DNA of 11,878 nucleotides from positions 14,208-26,085 of the forward strand of contig JAAVHM010000065.1 of the NCBI GenBank assembly GCA_014799675.1, given 5' to 3'. Of this stretch, positions 1 through 6,698 are shown one piece after another; positions within the stretch are counted from its first letter, which is position 1, and each line of letters opens with the position of its first letter. The position numbers and the translations under genes are program-made. The notes below the pieces were generated by a model, which had not been told where the DNA came from, ran no database searches, and saw only the letters and a list, made by a program, of their open reading frames with translations. This DNA comes from Ruminococcus sp. (GTDB lineage Bacteria > Bacillota > Clostridia > Oscillospirales > Ruminococcaceae).

Positions 1-614
1 TCGCCGTTGCCGATAACGGGAATTTGCACCGCCGCTTTGACTTGGCGGATAATTTCCCAGTCGGCTTTGCCGTGGTACATCTGATTTTTCGTCCGACCGT
101 GGACGGCTATTGCTGCCGCGCCTGCCTGCTCCAAAGCTTTGGCAAGCTCCACGGCATTGACGTGGTTTTCGTCCCAGCCCTTGCGAATTTTTGCGGTTAT
201 GGGGACGGGGACGGCTTCCGCCGCGGCTCTGACGATTTCCGCCGCAAGGTCGGGATTTTTCATAAGGGCGGAACCTGCGCCGTTGCCCGCGACCTTTGGG
301 ACGGGACAGCCCATGTTTATGTCGATAATGTCGGGGCGGTACTCCATAAGCCTCTTTGCCGCTTCGGCGATAAAGTGAGGGTCGTCCCCGAAAAGCTGGA
401 GCGCATAGGGTCGCTCGCTTTCAAGGACTGTACAAAGCTCCTCGGTCTTGCGGTCGGAGTAGCAAAGTCCCTTTGCGGAGATCATTTCCGACACCATGTA
501 CGCCGCGCCGTTTTCCTTGCAGAGCGCGCGATAGGCTCTGTCCGCAACGGAAGCCATTGGCGCAAGGGCGGCGGTTTTTTCGATTTTCACTCCGCCTATT
601 GAAATGTAGTTCAT
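1..614 (-). CDS. dusB: tRNA-dihydrouridine synthase (DusB/NifR3 type), 3' end outside window
   Basis: This enzyme is an FMN-dependent reductase that converts specific uridines in tRNA to dihydrouridine, using NAD(P)H. I translated it directly, because the frame stays open to the window edge: 204 codons are present, against a usual length of about 320 residues, so roughly the last third (most of the helical C-terminal domain) is missing. Visible family features are the N-terminal LAPMASVADRAYR (residues 17-29), SEMISAKG (42-49), QLFG (73-76), the hallmark INMGCPVPKV (99-108) whose Cys103 matches the catalytic cysteine of Dus enzymes, the conserved Lys142 in TAKIRKGWD, and VHGRTKNQMYHGKADW (171-186) with FMN/tRNA-contacting His and Arg. 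The ATG at 614-612 overlaps the stop of the upstream 155-residue gene as ATGA, which suggests translational coupling. No strong Shine-Dalgarno precedes it. Codon use is GC-rich, unlike that upstream gene. Family identity is near certain; the DusB subtype is likely. Confidence 0.95.
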   Translation of the reverse strand, partial: MNYISIGGVKIEKTAALAPMASVADRAYRALCKENGAAYMVSEMISAKGLCYSDRKTEELCTVLESERPYALQLFGDDPHFIAEAAKRLMEYRPDIIDINMGCPVPKVAGNGAGSALMKNPDLAAEIVRAAAEAVPVPITAKIRKGWDENHVNAVELAKALEQAGAAAIAVHGRTKNQMYHGKADWEIIRQVKAAVQIPVIGNG

Positions 615-1078
615 AGTTCTTGCTCGCTTTCGGATTGCTCGATTGCTTCACGGATAATAGCATTTACTTGCTCTGCTGTATCGGATTTATCAAACGGAAA
701 GCATTTATCTCCTATCCATAAACACATTGTTTTAAAACCGTCACCCTTGCCGTTAGTACCTGTAACCATATGAACATAATCTCCACTCATATCATTTGTT
801 TCATATAATTTTATTCGTACTCCGTTCCTTTGATAATCATCAAGCCAACCGCCCCTGCTAAGTTTATCTTGTTTATACACATCAACTATCCGCTTAAACT
901 GTTCGTCTGTAAGCGGTACATCATCAAAATTACCGTAAAAATCATCCACTACATATGAATGATACTTTGAAAAAATTGCATATGGATTATTATTACACCA
1001 CCATACACAATACAACGAAATTGCTAATATAGAAACGATTATGCACAATGTAACTGCTATTTTTTTGCTTATTTTCAT
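611..1078 (-). CDS. Membrane-anchored or exported hypothetical protein, 155 aa
   Basis: I do not recognise this family. The N-terminus is basic (MKISKK) and is followed by a hydrophobic stretch at about residues 7-27, consistent with a signal anchor or signal peptide. There is no clear lipobox, and the downstream WWC is not convincing as one. The rest, about 125 residues, is soluble and charged, with cysteines at 119 and 126 that could pair outside the membrane, and an acidic C-terminal helix (residues 133-155). The start is supported by AGGAGG at 1087-1092, 8 nt before the ATG. The gene is markedly AT-rich (17 G/C of 60 in the row starting at 961) beside the GC-rich polA and dusB. Its TGA overlaps the dusB ATG by 4 nt. 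It therefore looks like an accessory gene inserted between two core genes and now coupled to dusB. The coding call is firm because of the ribosome binding site, overlap and protein-like composition; the function is unknown. Confidence 0.8.
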   Translation of the reverse strand: MKISKKIAVTLCIIVSILAISLYCVWWCNNNPYAIFSKYHSYVVDDFYGNFDDVPLTDEQFKRIVDVYKQDKLSRGGWLDDYQRNGVRIKLYETNDMSGDYVHMVTGTNGKGDGFKTMCLWIGDKCFPFDKSDTAEQVNAIIREAIEQSESEQEL

Positions 1079-1097
1079 GCTGAAATCCTCCTATGTA

Positions 1098-1141
1098 TTT
1101 TTATCTCGGAGGGCGGGAAAAACCCGCCCATGCAATAAAAA
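1098..1141. repeat. Two-tier palindrome just downstream of polA stop
   Basis: The inner arms GGGCGGG (1111-1117) and CCCGCCC (1123-1129) enclose a 5-base loop. The outer arms TTTTTAT (1098-1104) and ATAAAAA (1135-1141) are also perfect inverted repeats, separated from the inner stem by 6 and 5 unpaired bases. The element begins immediately after the polA stop codon. In the minus-strand transcript the inner stem is not followed by a U-run, so it does not look like a normal intrinsic terminator. It could act as a transcript-end stabiliser, a processing site, or be a dispersed intergenic palindrome. Confidence 0.6.
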
Positions 1142-3685
1142 TCAGGTCTTAGCTTCATACCATGTTTTTCCTTTGGAAACGTCCGCTGTGAGGGGAACGT
1201 CAAGGGTCGCGGCGTTTCGCATTTCTTCGCCGAGGACGGCGGCGGCGCGTTCTGCGTCCTTTTCGGTCACTTCTATGATAAGCTCATCGTGTACCTGCAA
1301 GATAAGACGTGCTTCAAGATTTTCCGCTTTGAGCCGCTTGTAGACCTTTATCATGGCGATTTTGATTATGTCCGCCGCAGTACCCTGCACGGGGGCGTTC
1401 ATTGCCGCCCGCTTGCCGAAAGCCTGAACGTTTTTATTGGAATTTTTAAGCTCGGGAATTGGTCTGCGGCGACCGAACATTGTTACCGCATAGCCTTTTT
1501 CCTTGGCGTTTGAAACGGTTTCGTCCATAAAGCGGGAAACATTTGGGTACTTGGCAAGATAATTCTTGATGTACCTGTCCGCCTCGGCGACGGTTACGTC
1601 AATGTCCTTTGAGAGAGAGAACGCGCCGATACCGTACACAATTCCGAAATTTACCGCCTTTGCCGCGCGGCGCATTTCGGAAGTTACCATATCAGCGGGC
1701 ATATCGAAAACCTGCGCGGCGGTGGAGGTGTGGATATCCATGCCGTTCGCGAAGCCCTCCTGCATATTTTTGTCGCCACTCATATGGGCAAGAATTCGCA
1801 GTTCGATCTGGCTGTAGTCAGCGTCCAAAAGGGTGTAGCCCTCGTCCGCAACAAAGAATTTACGCATATTTCTGCCAAGCTCCGTACGGACGGGAATGTT
1901 CTGCACGTTTGGCTCGGCGGAGGAAATTCGTCCCGTGCGTGTCTCGGTCTGCTTGAAAAGGCTGTGTACTCTGCCGTCCTCGGCAACGACTTTGAGAAGT
2001 CCCTCGACATAGGTTGAATTAAGCTTTGAAAGCTGGCGGTACTGCAAAATCAAGTCCACAATTTCGTGCTTGTCACGGAGATTTTCCAGAACGTCCGCAT
2101 TGGTGGAGTAGCCTGTTTTGGTTTTCTTGCCTGTGGGAAGTCCCATTTCCTCGAACAAAACAACGCCAAGCTGCTTCGGCGAACCGATATTGAACTCGTG
2201 TCCCGCCATGAAATATATCTGCTGTTCTATGCCTGTCATTTCCTCGGTAAGCATTTCCCCAAAACGCTTTATGCCCTCGCTGTCAACTCTTACGCCGTAA
2301 TGCTCCATGCTTGCAAGAACCTCGGTGAGGGGCAGTTCTATCTCGTTCAGAAGCCATGTCATGCCCTGCTTTTCCACCTCCGCAAGCATTACGGGGGCAA
2401 GGGCTGACAGGGCGGCGATTTCTGAAAATTCTCCCAGCTCGTCATAGGTGGGAACGCCGTACTCGGCGCACATTCTCTCCACGGAATATTCCGCGGAATT
2501 GGTGTTCAGGACGTAACCAAGAATGTCCGCGTCGGCAATTACATTTTTCAGCTCCCTGCCGTTTTCAATGCAGAAGCGGTACACGGGCTTTGCTCCCACC
2601 GTGATTTTTTTGCAGTCGGAGGCGAGGAAATCAAGCTGCATTTTCTTGTCCGAAACGGTATAAATTTTTTCACCGTCTGTTGGGAGAAGCTGCATTATTC
2701 CGTCTTTTATAAGGAAAACAGCTTCCGCAAATTCTGTGATATTTCCCGAAAATTCGCCTGCGGCGGTGTAATTTTTTTTGGTCGGAACATTGGAGGTCTT
2801 AACGGTTTCTGTAACCGCCGAGGGCTTGATTTTGAGACGTTCCAGCAGCTTGAACATTTCAAGTCCTGTCAGCAGGGAGGACACTTTTTCCTCGTTTACA
2901 GAGCCGATCATATACGCTTCCGTATTCATTTCAATCGGGGCGTTTTTCACAATTGTTGCAAGCCATTTGCTTTGTTCCGCGTCGGCTTTGCCCGCTTCAA
3001 GCTTTGTCAAAACGGATTTTGTGGCAGTTACGCCGCCGTTTTCCAAAGCGGAGTAAAGCTGCTCAACAGTATGATGATCTTTTATAAGCTGTGTGGCGGT
3101 TTTCTCGCCGATACCCTTAACGCCGCTGATGTTGTCGGAACTGTCACCCATTAAGGCTTTCAGGTCGATAAGCTCAATTGGCGCAATTCCGTAATCTTCG
3201 GTAAATTTTTCCTCGTTGTAGCGGACTGTCCCCTTTGTTGTGTGAAGCAGGACGGTCACGTTGTCGTTGATAAGCTGGAGGGAATCCCTGTCCCCTGTGA
3301 GGACATAGCACTCCCCTTTTTCGTCGGTGCAGAGCTTTGAAAGCGTTCCCAGAATATCGTCCGCCTCGAAGCCCTCGCACTCGACGATTTTTATTCCGAG
3401 AGAAGTGAGAAGCTCCTTGATGATCGGCATTTGCTGGGCAAGCTCTTCGGGCATACCATGACGGTTGGCTTTGTAGCTTTCCACCGCCTTATGGCGGAAA
3501 GTAGGCGCGCGCAGGTCGAACGCAACAGCCACGCCGTCGGGAGAAATATCGTTCACCACCGAGAGGTAAATGTTCATAAACCCCGTGACTGCGTTGGTGT
3601 AAGTGCCGTTTTTATTGGACAGCATTTTTATGCCGTAAAAGGCGCGGTTCATAATGCTGTTGCCGTCAATTGCAAGAAGCTTCAT
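1142..3685 (-). CDS. polA: DNA polymerase I, proofreading domain degenerate
   Basis: This polymerase fills repair gaps and removes RNA primers during Okazaki fragment maturation. It has 847 residues, against 928 in E. coli and about 880 in Bacillus. Residues 1-290 are the 5'-3' exonuclease (FEN-like) domain with its acidic metal ligands: D7, EADD (107-110), GDRD (131-134) and GDSSDN (180-185). Residues 300-450 correspond to the 3'-5' exonuclease domain, but the usual DxE, NxxxD and YxxxD motifs are not visible (AEAVFLIKDG stands where the first would be), so proofreading is probably absent. Residues 450-847 are the family A polymerase, with motif A DYSQIELR (623-630), motif B RRAAKAVNFGIVYG (672-685; Phe at the dideoxy-discriminating position, residue 680) and motif C VHDE (798-801). 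AGGAGG at 3693-3698 lies 7 nt before the ATG. Upstream is an 89-nt gap holding an imperfect palindrome, and downstream is another palindrome. Start and identity are secure. Confidence 0.98.
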   Translation of the reverse strand: MKLLAIDGNSIMNRAFYGIKMLSNKNGTYTNAVTGFMNIYLSVVNDISPDGVAVAFDLRAPTFRHKAVESYKANRHGMPEELAQQMPIIKELLTSLGIKIVECEGFEADDILGTLSKLCTDEKGECYVLTGDRDSLQLINDNVTVLLHTTKGTVRYNEEKFTEDYGIAPIELIDLKALMGDSSDNISGVKGIGEKTATQLIKDHHTVEQLYSALENGGVTATKSVLTKLEAGKADAEQSKWLATIVKNAPIEMNTEAYMIGSVNEEKVSSLLTGLEMFKLLERLKIKPSAVTETVKTSNVPTKKNYTAAGEFSGNITEFAEAVFLIKDGIMQLLPTDGEKIYTVSDKKMQLDFLASDCKKITVGAKPVYRFCIENGRELKNVIADADILGYVLNTNSAEYSVERMCAEYGVPTYDELGEFSEIAALSALAPVMLAEVEKQGMTWLLNEIELPLTEVLASMEHYGVRVDSEGIKRFGEMLTEEMTGIEQQIYFMAGHEFNIGSPKQLGVVLFEEMGLPTGKKTKTGYSTNADVLENLRDKHEIVDLILQYRQLSKLNSTYVEGLLKVVAEDGRVHSLFKQTETRTGRISSAEPNVQNIPVRTELGRNMRKFFVADEGYTLLDADYSQIELRILAHMSGDKNMQEGFANGMDIHTSTAAQVFDMPADMVTSEMRRAAKAVNFGIVYGIGAFSLSKDIDVTVAEADRYIKNYLAKYPNVSRFMDETVSNAKEKGYAVTMFGRRRPIPELKNSNKNVQAFGKRAAMNAPVQGTAADIIKIAMIKVYKRLKAENLEARLILQVHDELIIEVTEKDAERAAAVLGEEMRNAATLDVPLTADVSKGKTWYEAKT

Positions 3686-3692
3686 AATTAAT

Positions 3693-3698
3693 CCTCCT
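3693..3698 (-). promoter_or_regulatory. Ribosome binding site of polA
   Basis: On the minus strand this reads AGGAGG, a full match to the anti-Shine-Dalgarno core, 7 nt from the polA ATG. It fixes the start and lies just outside the adjacent palindrome, so folding of that element could influence access to it. Confidence 0.85.
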
Positions 3699-3703
3699 AT
3701 TAG

Positions 3704-3770
3704 AAAATAGAGATTAGAGGTCAGAAAATAGAATTTGCGGCAATTCTAACTTCTTACCTCTATTTATTTT
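3704..3770. repeat. Imperfect long palindrome in rdgB-polA intergenic region
   Basis: The centre is AGAATT (3730-3735) and AATTCT (3742-3747) around a 6-base loop. Outward, AGAA (3723-3726) pairs with TTCT (3751-3754), TAGAGGT (3715-3721) pairs with ACCTCTA (3756-3762), and AAAATA (3704-3709) pairs with TATTTT (3765-3770), with small mismatches and a bulge. Inside the left arm AGAAAATAGA occurs twice (3702-3711 and 3723-3732). It nearly fills the 89-nt gap between the rdgB stop and the polA ribosome binding site. It may be a miniature mobile or dispersed palindromic element, or a transcript hairpin affecting polA. There is no clear terminator U-run on the minus strand. Confidence 0.6.
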
Positions 3771-3774
3771 ACAT

Positions 3775-4860
3775 TTAATTGTTAAAAAATTCCTTTAGCT
3801 GTTTCAGGGCATTGGCGCGGTGGCTGACCTCGTTTTTTTCTTCGGCTGAAATTTCCGCAAAGGATTTTTCGCCGTACATAAATATCGGGTCGTAGCCGAA
3901 GCCGTTTGTACCTCGGTTTTCATAGCCTATTTTTCCGAAAACCTTTCCTGTGAAATAGCGGGCTTCTCCCGTTGGGTCAATATAGCAGATACAGCAGGTG
4001 AAATTCGCTCCCCTTTTTTCGTCGGGGACGTTTTTCAGTTCCTCCAAAAGACGTTTTTTCCGCTGTCCCTCGGGGGCGTAACGTGCGGAAAAAACCCCCG
4101 GCGCGCCGTTCAGAGCGTCGACCTCCAGACCGCTGTCGTCGGCTATAACGGGAAGTCCTGTCAGGTCGAAAACGGCTTTCGCTTTCAGATATGCGTTGTC
4201 ACCAAAAGTCTTGCCGTTTTCCTCGACTTCTATATTCGCTCCTGCCTCGGACTGGGAAATTACCTCAATTCCTGCGGGTTCGAGAATTTCACGCACCTCA
4301 CGGAGTTTGTTTTTATTGTTTGTTGCAAGAATTATTTTCATAGGTTTCTCTCTTTTGTAAGACTTCCATTTTTCGTCCTCATACCAAGCAGTTCCGTCAA
4401 AATTATCCCAGCAAACAATAAAATCCGTGCAAAAAATTCTAAATACAGGGTAATCTATTTCAACATTTTCAAATTCAGCTACAATTTCAATCATATGCCC
4501 GCTGAATGAGTTCCACCTATCAAGTGAAAAAATAGTGCCAGGGTGATCTTCATCAATAAACTTTGCAATATATTCAGCCAGTTCTTTTTCAGTCAGCCAT
4601 TTTTCGGGGACTTCACGCTCCGTACCGTCGCTGTACGTTTTATATGCTGTGCTGACTAATGAAGTAATGCGGTAATTTTTAAAGATGACCTCTGCGGATT
4701 CTATGCACATAGCTGTTTCGTGATCGTTCTGCGAATTGCTTTTCTCCGCATTTGCCGCCTCAACCGTCCATATCATGTCGCTGCCCTCAATGCGGATTTT
4801 TTTGATAAAAGCGTCGTGAAATGAAAACTCGTTCGGCTCGTTTACAGATGTGTATTTCAT
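3775..4860 (-). CDS. rdgB: Fusion: unknown N-terminal domain + RdgB/HAM1 non-canonical purine NTP pyrophosphatase
   Basis: The C-terminal part (residues 174-361, 188 residues against roughly 195-205 usually) is a complete RdgB/HAM1 (ITPase-family) enzyme. It hydrolyses dITP, ITP and XTP to monophosphates and so keeps deaminated purines out of nucleic acids. Motifs are TNNKNK (180-185), ENGKTFGDNAYLKA (214-227), ADDSGLEVDALNGAPG (240-255, with the catalytic-region Asp pair), YDPIF (323-327) and SHRANAL (346-352). Residues 1-173 are not part of the known enzyme: an unrecognised, Trp- and Phe-rich acidic domain beginning with EFSFHDAFI (11-19). The junction contains ATG (4341-4339) exactly where RdgB proteins normally begin, so rdgB could also be translated alone. 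G+C changes sharply there (18/60 G/C in the row at 4441 against 40/60 in the row at 4081). The fusion start lies 3 nt after the ftsY stop, with GAGGA inside the ftsY end as ribosome binding site. RdgB identity is near certain; whether one or two proteins are made is open. Confidence 0.93.
   Translation of the reverse strand: MKYTSVNEPNEFSFHDAFIKKIRIEGSDMIWTVEAANAEKSNSQNDHETAMCIESAEVIFKNYRITSLVSTAYKTYSDGTEREVPEKWLTEKELAEYIAKFIDEDHPGTIFSLDRWNSFSGHMIEIVAEFENVEIDYPVFRIFCTDFIVCWDNFDGTAWYEDEKWKSYKREKPMKIILATNNKNKLREVREILEPAGIEVISQSEAGANIEVEENGKTFGDNAYLKAKAVFDLTGLPVIADDSGLEVDALNGAPGVFSARYAPEGQRKKRLLEELKNVPDEKRGANFTCCICYIDPTGEARYFTGKVFGKIGYENRGTNGFGYDPIFMYGEKSFAEISAEEKNEVSHRANALKQLKEFFNN
4348..4353 (-). 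promoter_or_regulatory. Candidate weak ribosome binding site for stand-alone rdgB
   Basis: The minus strand reads AGAGAG 6 nt before the internal ATG at 4341-4339, where RdgB homologues normally begin. It is purine-rich but a poor match to AGGAGG, so internal initiation is possible and not demonstrated. It would be a relic or a working start of a formerly separate rdgB gene. Confidence 0.3.
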
Positions 4861-4863
4861 ATA

Positions 4864-6096
4864 TCATTCGTCCTCGCTTTTCTCGTCGTTATCTTCTTTC
4901 TTCTTTTTGCCGAAAGTGATTTCCTTGAACAAAAATCCGAATTTGCCGTCTTTCAGGCTCTTTTTCTCGGGCTCGGTATTTTGCTCTGCTTCCGTATCGT
5001 TTTCGGGAATTTCTTCCGCATTTTCCTCTGCGGGTTCTTCTTCAGTTTCCACGGGTTCTTCTGTAATTTCTTCGGGAATTTCCTCCGCCTTTGTTTCCTC
5101 CGAAATCACTTCGGACGGCTCTTCTTCGGTAATGATTTCGGTTTCTTCTTCATCGTCAAGACGTTCATAATTATAATCGAAATCGGTCTCGGTCTCGAAC
5201 AGAGCGTCCACAAAATCTCTTGCGTGGAAGTCCTGCAAATCGTCAAGCTTTTCGCCCACGCCCACAAGCTTTACGGGAATTCCAAGCTCACGGTGAATGG
5301 AAATAATTATTCCGCCCTTTGCTGTGCCGTCAAGCTTTGTGAGGACTATGCCCGTAATATCGGCAGTTTCGCCGAAAAGCTTCGCCTGATTTACGGCGTT
5401 CTGTCCCGTTGTCGCGTCGAGGACGAGGAGGGTTTCAAGGGAACAGCCCTCCGCCTGCTGATTTACTATACGGCTGATTTTTTTCAGCTCGTCCATAAGA
5501 TTTTTCTTGTTGTGTAGGCGTCCCGCCGTGTCGCAGATAAGGACGTCCGCTTCTCTCGCTTTTGCGGCGGTAACTGCGTCAAAAACTACTGCCGCGGGGT
5601 CTGAGCCTTCCGCGTGCTTGACGATATCGACCCCTGCACGCTGCGTCCAGACTTCAAGCTGTTCTATTGCCGCCGCGCGGAAAGTGTCCGCCGCCGCGAC
5701 AATTACCTTTTTGCCCTCGTTTTTATAGCGCGCCGCAAGCTTGCCGATAGTGGTGGTTTTGCCCGCGCCGTTCACGCCGATAATAAGTATCACGGCGGGC
5801 TTTGAGGACGTGTCCAGAGCCTTATCCTCGCCAAGCATTTCGGTGATAATTTCTTTCAGCTCGTCCATAAGCTGCACTGTTTCCGTCAGACCCTTTTCCT
5901 TGACCTTTTTACGCAGCTCTCCGCAAATTTCAAGGGAGGTTTCCACGCCTATATCGCAGGTTATGAGAAGCTCCTCCAGCTCCTCGAAAAAGTCCTCGTC
6001 GATTTTTGTAAAGGAATTCATCAGGGCTTCAAGCTTGCCCATCATGGAATCCTTTGTCTTTTTTAATCCTGCCGCTATTTTACTGAAAATGTTCAT
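4864..6096 (-). CDS. ftsY: Signal recognition particle receptor FtsY with acidic C-terminal extension
   Basis: FtsY is the SRP receptor GTPase that pairs with Ffh to deliver ribosomes making membrane proteins to the membrane. The N domain (about residues 5-90, with DEDFFEELEELLI at 33-45) and G domain (about 95-300) are intact: GVNGAGKTT (107-115), DTFRAAA (137-143), DTAGR (189-193), TKLDGTAKGG (253-262) and GVGE (279-282). The core is preceded by almost no acidic A domain. Instead about 110 residues follow the usual end near residue 300: residues 301-378 contain 37 Asp/Glu and only 3 Lys/Arg, followed by a basic/aromatic stretch (KFGFLFKEITFGKKKK, 385-400) and a charged end. Total length 410, against 329 for B. 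subtilis FtsY. AGGAGG at 6104-6109 lies 7 nt from the ATG. It is 3 nt upstream of the rdgB fusion. In Clostridia ftsY commonly follows smc; here two extra genes separate them. Identity is certain; the role of the tail is inference. Confidence 0.98.
   Translation of the reverse strand: MNIFSKIAAGLKKTKDSMMGKLEALMNSFTKIDEDFFEELEELLITCDIGVETSLEICGELRKKVKEKGLTETVQLMDELKEIITEMLGEDKALDTSSKPAVILIIGVNGAGKTTTIGKLAARYKNEGKKVIVAAADTFRAAAIEQLEVWTQRAGVDIVKHAEGSDPAAVVFDAVTAAKAREADVLICDTAGRLHNKKNLMDELKKISRIVNQQAEGCSLETLLVLDATTGQNAVNQAKLFGETADITGIVLTKLDGTAKGGIIISIHRELGIPVKLVGVGEKLDDLQDFHARDFVDALFETETDFDYNYERLDDEEETEIITEEEPSEVISEETKAEEIPEEITEEPVETEEEPAEENAEEIPENDTEAEQNTEPEKKSLKDGKFGFLFKEITFGKKKKEDNDEKSEDE
4897..5196 (-). 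other. FtsY C-terminal acidic tail plus basic/aromatic segment (sub-region)
   Basis: Within ftsY, bases 4963-5196 encode residues 301-378, nearly half Asp/Glu, with irregular Glu-rich repeats such as EEIPEE and EEIPEN. Bases 4897-4962 encode residues 379-400, with Phe-rich and four-Lys elements that could form an amphipathic membrane-binding helix. The region is in frame and has no stop, and its codon use resembles the rest of the gene, so a frameshift is unlikely. The biased composition gives many antisense open frames on the plus strand that should be ignored. Confidence 0.85.
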
Positions 6097-6128
6097 TGCT
6101 GTACCTCCTCGATAATCTTTTCTGCATT

Positions 6129-6674
6129 TTAAATTTTACTTTTTTCCAGCACTGAAAAATATTCTTCAAAACCTTTTGAATACCTGTCGCCAAATGTTAC
6201 GTTAGTAATTTTTTTGTACGGTATCTCAACGCTGTCAAACCATATTCCGTCAGCGTCGAATGGGTGAAAAATAACCGAATTCTTTTTTGCCTTTTCAATT
6301 GATCCGATATAAAACATTTCCTCATATCTGTTTTCGATAATAATAAAGCAGTTCAGCTTTTTCAACGATTTAAAAAGCTTTTTCCAAGAGGACAAATCAA
6401 TATCAGGCTTTTCAATATTTTCAAGCAGCTTGTTTTCTCTGTTTATTTTAATGCATAGGTCGTCCTTGACCTCGATTTTTTTCATATCGGAAATTCGTCT
6501 GATATGAAAACCGTTGAGCAGAAAATCATTTTCCTCCACTCCCAAAAATATTTTTTCGGTGCAGTCCAAAATATAAAAATAAAGATAAAAAGTATCATAT
6601 TTAAAATAACATCTGCCGAAATCATAACTGCCAAGCAAATTCCGCAGACATTTCAGCCTTTTAGATTTTTTCAT
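6129..6674 (-). CDS. Hypothetical cytoplasmic protein, 181 aa
   Basis: I cannot name this family. The protein has no signal peptide or transmembrane helix and is rich in Lys, Phe, Tyr and Ile. Residues 108-162 alternate hydrophobic and polar residues with conserved-looking turns (YIGSIEKAKKNSVIFH; ADGIWFDSVEIPYKKIT), a pattern like a small beta-barrel of the Sm/SH3 kind. The first part (residues 25-75) also looks strand-rich and includes RISDMKKIEVKDD. This is a fold guess from pattern only. GGAGG at 6684-6688 lies 9 nt before the ATG and supports the start. The upstream 307-residue gene ends 24 nt before it, and ftsY begins 32 nt after it. It is strongly AT-rich (14 G/C of 60 in the row at 6541) compared with ftsY (38 of 60 in the row at 5521), which points to an accessory, possibly transferred, gene. 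The coding call is good; the function is unknown. Confidence 0.8.
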   Translation of the reverse strand: MKKSKRLKCLRNLLGSYDFGRCYFKYDTFYLYFYILDCTEKIFLGVEENDFLLNGFHIRRISDMKKIEVKDDLCIKINRENKLLENIEKPDIDLSSWKKLFKSLKKLNCFIIIENRYEEMFYIGSIEKAKKNSVIFHPFDADGIWFDSVEIPYKKITNVTFGDRYSKGFEEYFSVLEKSKI

Positions 6675-6698
6675 TCTTCCGAACCTCCAAATGCTTTT

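Noticed and set aside
421..663. Minus-strand 80-codon open frame over the dusB start
   Set aside because: It is out of frame with both dusB and the 155-residue gene; the dusB frame carries clear family motifs through the same bases.
1111..1129. G/C hairpin as a Rho-independent terminator of polA
   Set aside because: The stem and loop fit, but neither strand has a U-run directly after the stem; it is recorded as a palindrome instead.
3775..4341. RdgB as a truncated enzyme
   Set aside because: At 188 residues it is slightly short, but all substrate and metal motifs from TNNKNK to SHRANAL are present in order.
4963..5180. TTCTTC/TTCCTC-rich plus-strand tract as a tandem repeat or CRISPR-like array
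   Set aside because: It is the reverse complement of Glu-rich codons of the FtsY tail; unit length and spacing are irregular.
4864..5196. FtsY tail as a frameshift or read-through product
   Set aside because: The frame is continuous, codon use matches the rest of ftsY, and the strongly acidic then basic composition is typical of a real protein tail and not of an out-of-frame translation.
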